A stretch of DNA of 64,000 nt from an uncultured Chitinophaga sp. GTDB taxonomy: Bacteria; Bacteroidota; Bacteroidia; Cytophagales; Cyclobacteriaceae. The position numbers were made by a program, and so were the translations under genes. Location of the stretch: the NCBI GenBank assembly GCA_902168205.1, contig CABHOK010000007.1:248001-312000 (forward strand). The letters run 5' to 3'. Each line of letters starts with the position of its first letter. The first letter of the stretch is position 1. Shown piece after piece: positions 56,436-64,000 of the stretch. Under the pieces are notes generated by a model. It was not told the origin of the DNA. It saw only the letters and a program-made list of their open reading frames with translations, and made no database searches.

Positions 56436-59400
56436 TTAAAATGTCAAATTGAGACCAAGCAAGTAATTACGAGTTGAAGGCGTGTTGGTGCCCACAGTGA
56501 GTATTCTTCTCAGGTTGGCAGAATATGGCACTGCTGCATTTTCATTCCCGAACGAATTGGTTTCAGGATCCATACCGGACTCATCATGATAAGGCGAGAA
56601 CATCACAAATGGATTCTGCACCGCTATATATACCCGTACATTGGAAATTCCAGCCTTTGCCAGCAGCGGCTTTGACACGTTGTATCCAAGCGTGATGGTG
56701 CGAATTTTCAAATATGATGCATCAAAGTATCCGAGCGTGCTTCCATATTTCGGGTTGTCTCCACCGACACCACCAGGAGCCGGATATTTAGCTCCGGTAT
56801 TCTCAGGAGTCCAGTAATCTACCCTCACATTGTTTCCTGCCCGAGAGTTCAGGTTATTGAGATAGCCTGCTGATCCGTACAACGTACTGTTAAGTATACC
56901 ACCGTTCTTAAACGTGCCCACTATACTTAAATCAATTCCCTTATAGGCAACACGAGTATTGAAGCCTCCCTGGAACTTGGGCTGTATATTCATAATTTGT
57001 CTATCTTCAGCGTTAATAGCTCTTACGGGAGTGCCATCGGCATTGTATGCTCCGGTATATTTTACTTTGATCATGCCGGGCTTGCTGGCAGAGCCTGGTT
57101 CAAGGATGTTGAGGTAAGGATCTCCTTCCTGCCACAGACCGACTTTCTCATAATCATAAATCACATCAATCGGATGACCTACAAACCACCAGTTGCCTTC
57201 ATCCCGAAGTTGACCTGATGCAAGTGATACAAGCTTATTTCGGTTAGCATACAGGTTGAATCCCAGGTCCCAGCTCCAGCCGTTGAGGTTGTCAATGATT
57301 GTACCGTTCAGGGTTATCTCGATACCTTTATTCTGGGTCTGGCCCATGTTGGCAGTGATGTTGCTCACACCCGAAGTTGAAGGAAGCCCCACCGGTAACA
57401 GAACGTCCTTTGTATCCTGTACATAGTATTCTATTGTACCCGACAAGCGGTTATCAAATGCTTTAAAGTCTAATCCGTAGTTGAATGTCTGTGAATACTC
57501 CCAGCCCAGTTGTGCATTGGGTAGTTGTGAAACTGTGAAGCCCGTAGAGTATATATCATCTCCGAAATTATAAGGCCGCGTACTCAACAGACCCAATGTC
57601 TGGTAGGGATTTACAGACTGATTGGAAGTCTGGCCATAACCAACTCGGAGTTTGAGTAGGTTTATCTGGCTGATGTCGGTCATGAATTGTTCGCGGGAGA
57701 TATTCCATCCTACAGAAACAGCAGGATACGTATGCCACTTATGCCCGGATGCAAGTCGCGAGGAACCATCGGACCGGAATGTCGCGCTAAGCATATAGCG
57801 TTCATCGTAGGAGTACATCACGCGGCCCATATAGGAGAGTAAGCCCCACTGCGTGTAGCTTTGGTCCGCGGGGTTCACAGTAATCACACCATCGGCACGT
57901 CCGAGGTTATAGAATTGGAACTGGTCTGCAGGAATATCCCGTGCTGTCACGCGGGACGTATTCGAAGTTTCCTGTTGTGCAGAGTATAAGAGGACAGCAT
58001 TCACTTCATGTTTACCGAAGCTGCGATCATAGGTCAGCAGGTTTTCAACAGCCCAATTGGTCATCAGGGTGCTACTGATGGCTGCGGTAGATGGTGTTGT
58101 GGGCACGCCACTAAACACGCCTTCTCCGGTGTAATTGCCATAGTTACTTTGTCGCATGTTCAGCCCCACATTGAGGCGATACTTTAATCCCTCCACGCCC
58201 GGAATCCCTATCTCTGTATATACTGTATTGTAGGTACCATAGACTCTCGTTCTATCTATATACTTATCTCCCAAACTTTCAAATCGCTCCCGCGAAGGCA
58301 CCCACTGAGCTCCTGATGTAGACTCCTGGATAATTTCTTTCATGGTGCCGTCAGCGTTGTAAGGATTGGCAATAGGAGATCTTCCCAGCGCCATGCCAAC
58401 TGCCGGTACGTTGTCTCCATTGGTAATGGAGTAATTGGAATTGGAGTTAATGCCAATGCGGATATACCTGTTGATTTCCTGATCAAGAGAGAAGCGCATG
58501 GAATAGCGTGTGAAGTTTTGCAGGGGCACAACGGCTTCATCGCGGAAGTACCCTGCTCCGAAATAGTACGTACCTTTTTCTGTTCCACCGGATATGCCAA
58601 GATCGTGGCTGGTCACCATGGCGCTTTTATAGATCATGTCCTGCCAGTCCGTATCAACATCGTTCGATTCATCAAGGGTGTTGTTAAACTTCTGGGCACT
58701 TGCTGCGCGTAAGGCTGCGAACTCTGGCCCACTCATCATGGGATACTTTGCAAACACTGTCTTAACACCATGATAGCCATTGTAGGAAACCTGTGCTTTC
58801 TGCCCTTTTGCACCGCGGTTGGTTGTAATCAGCAGCACGCCATTGGCGCCACGCGATCCGTAAATTGCCGTGGCGGAAGCGTCCTTAAGAATATCTATAC
58901 TCTTGATGCTATTGGGATCGATATCGTTAATAGACCCGGCAAATGGAATACCGTCCAGTACGATTAAGGGATCATTACTGGCAAGCAGGGAACGCGTTCC
59001 GCGCACGCGGATTTGCATCGCTGTACCGGGTTTGGTAGAAGTCTGAGAAATATCCACTCCCACCGCGCGTCCTTGCAACGCCTGCGAGATATTCGGGGAC
59101 GGCATATCACGAAGCGTATTTCCACTCATGGACACCACCGATCCGGTGACCGCCTCCTGCCGCTGCGTTCCGTAACCAACAACGACCACTTCCGTAAGAG
59201 ATTGAATGTTTGGCAGAAGCGTAACATCAATAACGTTCCGGTTTCCGGTTGTTTCCTCCACTACAGTATAGCCAATGAAAGAGAACACCAGAACAGCGTC
59301 TTCACCAGGCACCTGAAGACTATATCCTCCGTTTGCATCACTGGTGGTACCTGTAGTTGTTCCTTTAAGCAAGACATTAACGCCTGGAAGGCTGTTACCC

Positions 59401-59543
59401 GTCTCATCGACAATTCTACCTCGCACGGTAGTTTGAGCGTACGCGCTGGTGGCAGCGACACCCATTAATAATATCAGCCAGGCTATCGGGCGATACCGCG
59501 GGCATGCACCAATAAAAATGATTTGTAGAATTCCTCTTTTCAT
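56436..59543 (-). CDS. susC: SusC/RagA-type TonB-linked outer-membrane transporter
   Basis: The protein has 1,035 residues; I chose the ATG at 59543 (MKRGILQIIFIGACPRYRP), since the frame further upstream to 59702 adds a tail with no signal. After the signal peptide (ending ATSAYAQT) comes a carboxypeptidase-like domain (TTVRGRIVDETGNSLPGVNV), then the plug with TEVVVVGYGTQRQEAVTGSV and RGTRSLLASNDPLIVLDGIP, and a barrel of about 800 residues. It moves glycan fragments across the outer membrane using TonB energy. The pair with susD is complete. Confidence 0.95.
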   Translation of the reverse strand: MKRGILQIIFIGACPRYRPIAWLILLMGVAATSAYAQTTVRGRIVDETGNSLPGVNVLLKGTTTGTTSDANGGYSLQVPGEDAVLVFSFIGYTVVEETTGNRNVIDVTLLPNIQSLTEVVVVGYGTQRQEAVTGSVVSMSGNTLRDMPSPNISQALQGRAVGVDISQTSTKPGTAMQIRVRGTRSLLASNDPLIVLDGIPFAGSINDIDPNSIKSIDILKDASATAIYGSRGANGVLLITTNRGAKGQKAQVSYNGYHGVKTVFAKYPMMSGPEFAALRAASAQKFNNTLDESNDVDTDWQDMIYKSAMVTSHDLGISGGTEKGTYYFGAGYFRDEAVVPLQNFTRYSMRFSLDQEINRYIRIGINSNSNYSITNGDNVPAVGMALGRSPIANPYNADGTMKEIIQESTSGAQWVPSRERFESLGDKYIDRTRVYGTYNTVYTEIGIPGVEGLKYRLNVGLNMRQSNYGNYTGEGVFSGVPTTPSTAAISSTLMTNWAVENLLTYDRSFGKHEVNAVLLYSAQQETSNTSRVTARDIPADQFQFYNLGRADGVITVNPADQSYTQWGLLSYMGRVMYSYDERYMLSATFRSDGSSRLASGHKWHTYPAVSVGWNISREQFMTDISQINLLKLRVGYGQTSNQSVNPYQTLGLLSTRPYNFGDDIYSTGFTVSQLPNAQLGWEYSQTFNYGLDFKAFDNRLSGTIEYYVQDTKDVLLPVGLPSTSGVSNITANMGQTQNKGIEITLNGTIIDNLNGWSWDLGFNLYANRNKLVSLASGQLRDEGNWWFVGHPIDVIYDYEKVGLWQEGDPYLNILEPGSASKPGMIKVKYTGAYNADGTPVRAINAEDRQIMNIQPKFQGGFNTRVAYKGIDLSIVGTFKNGGILNSTLYGSAGYLNNLNSRAGNNVRVDYWTPENTGAKYPAPGGVGGDNPKYGSTLGYFDASYLKIRTITLGYNVSKPLLAKAGISNVRVYIAVQNPFVMFSPYHDESGMDPETNSFGNENAAVPYSANLRRILTVGTNTPSTRNYLLGLNLTF

Positions 59544-59877
59544 AGAATTGGGTTTGAGTTGTTGAACTGCAAGGGCTACCGGGTTGGTACCAACATCATT
59601 TGGTTCCGAACTCGGAGAAGCTTTGCGTTTGCGATGAACAATAAGGCCGGCCGGATCAGCGCAAACGGTTGAACCAATCTCTTGCATTAGGCGGGAAAAC
59701 ACCTTTCACGAAATCGACAATCTCTTTTAATTTTAAATCGTGCTGTAAAAAACTGCGATTTTGAGGCAAAAACGGCTTTCAAAATTTCGCAGAGAATGCA
59801 ATCGGTTGAAAAAAGGAATGGAAACGAACGTGGATAGATAAAAATTAGCGGGATGGTGAGTGGGCCAGCACCGGATA
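59544..59877 (-). promoter_or_regulatory. Gap between hybrid regulator and susC
   Basis: This 334-base gap presumably holds the susC promoter. A perfect 12-base palindrome GTTGGTACCAAC lies at 59583-59594, 40-51 bases before the susC start codon, and might be a regulator binding site. I could not place -33/-7 elements with confidence. Confidence 0.35.
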
Positions 59878-62800
59878 TCAACTTGCGATATCGAGGTATT
59901 CAGAGGGAGCCTTACCGTACTCATCCTTAAAGCTGCGCGTAAAATAGGAAGCAGAGTTGAAACCGGTCAGGTATGCAATTTCAGAGAGAGTATATTGTTT
60001 TGTCTCCATCAACTTGAGGGCCTGTTTGAGCCGGACAGTTCTTATAAATTCAACAGCAGTTTTACCAGTAAGTGCTTTGATCTTTCGGTACACCTGTACG
60101 CGACTGAGACTGAAGAGTTCTGCGATAGAGTCAACCCCAAGCTGGGCATCCTGGATGTGCTCAACAATATAGTCAACAGCCCGCTGCAAAAACGCCTGGT
60201 CAATTTCATTGCCCGTAACTTTCGATGGCATCAGGTATACATCCTGGCTAAAATGTGAATAGAGTTTTTGTCGCGACTCAATCAAGTTCCGCACATGTGT
60301 CAATAGAAAGCGGACGCTAAACGGTTTGGTTATGTAGACATCAGCGCCCGATTCGATTCCCGTAATCTGGTCTTCAACAGTAGCCCTTGCCGTAAGCAAA
60401 ATGAACGGAATATGGCTGGTCTTGATATTGCTTTTCATTTCCCTGCAAAGCTCAATTCCGGATTTCTGTGACATCAAGATATCACTAACAATCAAGTCAG
60501 GAGTTTTTTCAATGGCCATGTGGGCTCCCTCCTGTCCGTTTCGGGCCTGCCATACTTTGAATTCCTGACCAAGCTCTGCTGCTATATATTCCCGCAGTTC
60601 TTCATTGTCCTCTACCACGAGTACTTCATACTGATCTTTACTGCCCGCATCAACGGCTGCAAAATGCCGGCTTTTGGTAACCGACTCTTCTGGTGAGCCA
60701 ACAACATCCTCCGGCATTTCTTCAGAAGCCACGACATCGTACACGGTGCAGTCGATAGGCAGGGTAATGATGAACTTTGTTTCTTTGTCGGGCAAACTTT
60801 CAGCCGTAATGGTTCCGCGATGTAATGCAACAAGTGCTTTTGTCAATGAAAGTCCGATGCCGGTTCCGGGGTTGGTAACTTTAGAAGCGGACTTAGCCTG
60901 ATAAAATTTATCGAAGATACGCGGTAACTCTTCGGAAGACATTCCGATTCCGTTATCAACAATCACGAGCTCCAGACATCGGGCAGCAGGTATAGTCTGT
61001 GAAACAGAAGTGAAGTTCGCGTTAACGATTACCGTGATCTGGCCGCCATCGGCTGTGAATTTGAATGCGTTGGAAAGAACATTCACCAGCATCCGTTCGA
61101 GTTTGTCGCGGTCGAACCAACCCTTCAGGGACGTTAACTTCGTGCGAACTGAAAACGTGATATTTCTTTTGTCAGCAATATCCCTGAACAAGGATGCAAC
61201 GCTGGTAATAAACTCTATGAGCTCTCCATGCCGGGGATTAAGTTTTAAACTACCGCTTTCGATTTTATTGAAATCCATCAGCTCATTAACCAATGACATC
61301 ATCTTGTTTGCATTCTTGTAGGCAGTGTTAACGCGCTCCTTCACAGACGAAGAGACCTGCTGGCTGCTGATCAGGCTTTCAAGCGGCATCAGGATGAGAC
61401 TCAGTGGAGTTCTGAATTCATGGGAGATGTTGGTAAAAAATTGTGTCTTGGATTCGCTTAGTTCATGCTCCTGTTCGCGGGCCAGTCTCTCAAGCGCCAG
61501 TTGATTCTTCATGCTCACACGGTCTATCCGGATTTTAATTGCAAAAAAGATCATGGCAGCAATGAGCATTATGTAGAGGCATATAGCCCATGCTGTCTTC
61601 CACGGTGCCTGGCGAATGGTGATTTCCAGTTGTGTAGGAACTTCGTTCCATGTGCCGTCACTTTGAGATGCTTTTGCTAAAAATGTATAATGTCCTGGAT
61701 CCAGGTTTGTATAGGTTGCCTGGTGATTGGTACCGGTGTAATGCCAATCCGTATCAAACCCCTCAAGCTTATAGGCATAGTTCTGTCTTGCGGAAGGGCC
61801 AAATTGTATAGCCGCAAAGTCAATGATGAACGATCGCTGTTCGTAAGATAATGCTATATCGGAAGTCAGGCTGATATGTCTGGTCATGGGTGAACCCGGT
61901 ACTCCGATGGCAACAGCCTGATTGTTGATTTTTATATCCGCTAAATATACCTTCGGTTTGCCACCGGTATTTCGTATGCTATCCGGATAAAAAGCATTGA
62001 ATCCATTGTTGTTGCCAAAGAAAAGTTGCCCGGTACTACTGCGAAGACAGGCGCTGGGATAGAAGTCGTTCGAAGATAATCCATCCTTTCTGGAGTAGTT
62101 AATAAAACGCCTGGTGTGCTGATCATACTTGGAGAGCCCCGTGTTGGCACTCACCCATAGATTGCCGGAGGCATCTGCCAATATCGCCCGAATGGTATTG
62201 CTGGCAAGGCCATCCGCTTTTCCATAATGCTTAAACTTATCCTCACCGGATACTTTCACATTTAGCCCGTTGTCGGTGGTGCCGATCCATAGGTTCTTCT
62301 TATGATCTTCGTACAAGCTCTGTATGGCACTGCTGCTAAGGCTACCGGACTCTTCTGTTTGAATGAACCATTGGTATATATAGGCATGGTCATGTTCCTT
62401 TGTCAGCGCATATAAGCCGTACATGGTACCGATCCATAAAATCCCATCCGAGTCTTCTGCAACACTGCTAACATAGGATGTACGCGTAATATAATTGGGT
62501 TTCATTTGTTCGCTCAACACAACAAAGCGCTTCCCGATCTCATCGAAATAGAAAAGTCCGCTTCCTGCTGAGCCAGCCCAAATTATACCGCGCTTATCCT
62601 CGTACAAGCAGGACGCCTTATTCTCACCAAACCCACCGGACTGCAGGAAGTAACTGGTGAGCTCCTGTGTGTTAAGGTTTAGCTTGGATACACCGTGTCC
62701 GCCAGTGCCGATCCAAAGGTTGCCGTTTCGGTCACAAATAAGAGCGGTCAAAAACTTATTCGTTAGCCGCTGGTTTATGCTTGTGCACTTTTGAAGCGTA

Positions 62801-63963
62801 CGCGTTCTGCTATCAATTCTGGCCAACCCCACGCCTTCAATTCCCAGCCATACGTTGCCTTGGTGATCTTCTGTAAAACATTTCACACGCTTGCCTGCCA
62901 GGTCCGTTGCCGAACTATAGACAGGGTTGAACTTCCCCGCCTGACTGTCTATTAAGTAAGCGCCTCGATCAAATGTTCCGATCCACGTTAATCCTGTGTC
63001 ATCAATGTAAACAGACCGTATGGAATTCGTTGGCAATACCGTGGGATTACCTTCTTCAGCAAGATATTGTGTTAACGCTCCGGAAGTTGTGTTCAGGTAA
63101 TTCAAACCAGCATGCTCGCCACTGATCCATAGATTACCTTTTCGATCAATGTTTAAGGCCACGATGTTATTCCAACTGGCACCAAACTTTTGGGAGCCCG
63201 AGAATATCTGGTTTACAGTATAGTACCCATTTGCCGGAACGAGCTTAAAAATTTCTCCATTTACACTGGTAACCCATATGTTACCTGCTTTGTCCGGAAC
63301 GAGCTGAGTAAGCTGTCGTATCGGCAAACCTTCACCAGCAAAAGTTAAAGGTACTGATATAGTTTTTGTTGTATTGAAAAGCTTGAGTCCACCTTTGGTA
63401 GCACACAACATTTGATCATCGACCCGGAGCATGCTGTTAATATAGTTTCTTGGTGATGAAGCCTTGCCAACGGCAGGATCATGGAGGTACATGAAAATGT
63501 GCGCTTCGGGATCATATATATTTACTCCTCCTCCGTGCGTACCGATCCAAAGTCTTCGTTTCAAATCAAACGACAATGCCGTGATGAAACTATTGTTGAG
63601 ATGATTTTTATTCGATGGCAAAGAATCGACATTGACAAAATGATCTTTCTCAGGATCGTATATACAGAGTCCAAAAGCCGTACCGATCCAGAGTCTTTGT
63701 CTGTCATCCTCCACGATGACGTTAATACTATTATGGCAAAGGCTGGCTTTGTCGAGAGGGTTATGTTCGTATCGATATGCGTTTGTTCCATCATACCGGA
63801 TCAATCCATCTGCCAGACCAAACCACATGAATCCCCGGCTGTCTTTGAAGAAGCAGCGCACGAATGAATTTGAAATTGCCTCTGGGGCAACGGGAGTAAA
63901 GACAACAGGCTGAGTATAGCTGCGTAGAGAACAGCACATGAAAAACAAAATTACAGGCAACAC
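59878..63963 (-). CDS. Hybrid two-component system regulator (HTCS) of the PUL
   Basis: This 1,361-residue protein has, in order: signal peptide, a periplasmic propeller of repeated LWIGT-type blades (about 30-715), a Y_Y_Y domain (about 725-785), one membrane helix (about 790-808), HisKA with His in FFTNISHEFRTPLSL (near 848), HATPase with DNGIGMSSEELPRIF and GTGIGLSLTKALV, a receiver with Asp in LIVSDILMSQKSG (near 1159), and an AraC-type helix-turn-helix (about 1260-1361). It binds a glycan fragment outside the membrane and switches on the susCD operon. It is divergent in no way: all genes run the same direction, with a gap at 59544-59877. Confidence 0.95.
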   Translation of the reverse strand: MLPVILFFMCCSLRSYTQPVVFTPVAPEAISNSFVRCFFKDSRGFMWFGLADGLIRYDGTNAYRYEHNPLDKASLCHNSINVIVEDDRQRLWIGTAFGLCIYDPEKDHFVNVDSLPSNKNHLNNSFITALSFDLKRRLWIGTHGGGVNIYDPEAHIFMYLHDPAVGKASSPRNYINSMLRVDDQMLCATKGGLKLFNTTKTISVPLTFAGEGLPIRQLTQLVPDKAGNIWVTSVNGEIFKLVPANGYYTVNQIFSGSQKFGASWNNIVALNIDRKGNLWISGEHAGLNYLNTTSGALTQYLAEEGNPTVLPTNSIRSVYIDDTGLTWIGTFDRGAYLIDSQAGKFNPVYSSATDLAGKRVKCFTEDHQGNVWLGIEGVGLARIDSRTRTLQKCTSINQRLTNKFLTALICDRNGNLWIGTGGHGVSKLNLNTQELTSYFLQSGGFGENKASCLYEDKRGIIWAGSAGSGLFYFDEIGKRFVVLSEQMKPNYITRTSYVSSVAEDSDGILWIGTMYGLYALTKEHDHAYIYQWFIQTEESGSLSSSAIQSLYEDHKKNLWIGTTDNGLNVKVSGEDKFKHYGKADGLASNTIRAILADASGNLWVSANTGLSKYDQHTRRFINYSRKDGLSSNDFYPSACLRSSTGQLFFGNNNGFNAFYPDSIRNTGGKPKVYLADIKINNQAVAIGVPGSPMTRHISLTSDIALSYEQRSFIIDFAAIQFGPSARQNYAYKLEGFDTDWHYTGTNHQATYTNLDPGHYTFLAKASQSDGTWNEVPTQLEITIRQAPWKTAWAICLYIMLIAAMIFFAIKIRIDRVSMKNQLALERLAREQEHELSESKTQFFTNISHEFRTPLSLILMPLESLISSQQVSSSVKERVNTAYKNANKMMSLVNELMDFNKIESGSLKLNPRHGELIEFITSVASLFRDIADKRNITFSVRTKLTSLKGWFDRDKLERMLVNVLSNAFKFTADGGQITVIVNANFTSVSQTIPAARCLELVIVDNGIGMSSEELPRIFDKFYQAKSASKVTNPGTGIGLSLTKALVALHRGTITAESLPDKETKFIITLPIDCTVYDVVASEEMPEDVVGSPEESVTKSRHFAAVDAGSKDQYEVLVVEDNEELREYIAAELGQEFKVWQARNGQEGAHMAIEKTPDLIVSDILMSQKSGIELCREMKSNIKTSHIPFILLTARATVEDQITGIESGADVYITKPFSVRFLLTHVRNLIESRQKLYSHFSQDVYLMPSKVTGNEIDQAFLQRAVDYIVEHIQDAQLGVDSIAELFSLSRVQVYRKIKALTGKTAVEFIRTVRLKQALKLMETKQYTLSEIAYLTGFNSASYFTRSFKDEYGKAPSEYLDIAS

Positions 63964-64000
63964 ACGACACCAAAATACCTTACTGATGCCCTTACAATAA

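Noticed and set aside
59544-59702. N-terminal extension of SusC to 59702
   Set aside because: The extra 53 codons add a polar tail before a well-formed signal peptide at 59543 and have no ribosome binding site; I used the inner ATG.

Overview
The window looks like Bacteroidota DNA, probably Cytophagales or a relative. The signs are conjugative-transposon genes (TraE/TraF, RteC, MobB-type relaxase), a SusC/SusD pair with a hybrid two-component regulator, and many GH43, TonB and AraC-type proteins. No rRNA, tRNA or CRISPR array was seen. The window splits into a mobile, defence-rich left half (about 1-35.5 kb) and a metabolic right half (about 35.5-64 kb).

1-21.5 kb is the end of an integrative conjugative element. 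The minus strand carries traF (cut by the edge), traE, a membrane protein, RteC, the TraG-type coupling ATPase, a MOBP-type relaxase and its partner, a primase-like Toprim protein, a second RteC-like protein and a hybrid sensor kinase. Two defence cargoes sit in this backbone. One is a four-gene operon of an ABC-three-component (ABC-3C) system plus a phospholipase-D-type nuclease (1.1-5.4 kb). The other is a plus-strand CBASS operon (17.7-21.3 kb): LexA-like repressor, CD-NTase, E2-like protein, S-4TM pore effector and a second nucleotidyltransferase.

21.5-35.6 kb is bounded and divided by three related sequences (near 21.34-21.50, 29.68-29.87 and 35.40-35.56 kb). Each has a GGGATGTTTAG-like box, a pair of TTGTTRC sites 11 bp apart, and a 20-bp core (ATTTTGTATCGGCAAGTAGT or a close variant). 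I read them as stacked tyrosine-recombinase element ends. The first interval (8.3 kb) has no visible integrase and carries only candidate defence genes: a Xre/RES toxin-antitoxin pair, a nuclease-STAND ATPase with a SMEK-domain partner, and a large membrane protein followed by a frameshifted small membrane protein. The second interval (5.7 kb) is decayed metal-resistance DNA: a dead IS481-like element, a P-type ATPase tail, a frameshifted SRPBCC gene and a CusA-type RND pump split in two frames. The last core repeat ends on the stop codon of an AraC-type gene, where the chromosome seems to resume.

35.6-47.9 kb holds an AraC-type regulator divergent from an eleven-gene plus-strand cluster: two aldo/keto reductases, two alpha/beta hydrolases, two cupins, a flavodoxin, a carboxymuconolactone-decarboxylase-like protein, a type-B carboxylesterase and a two-subunit molybdenum hydroxylase. 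It ends in a strong terminator and looks like an inducible oxidation or detoxification pathway, mostly outside the cytoplasm. 48-64 kb is a minus-strand polysaccharide utilisation locus: hybrid sensor, SusC, SusD, two GH43 enzymes, a LacI regulator and tagaturonate reductase, pointing to plant cell-wall pentosans and uronic acids.
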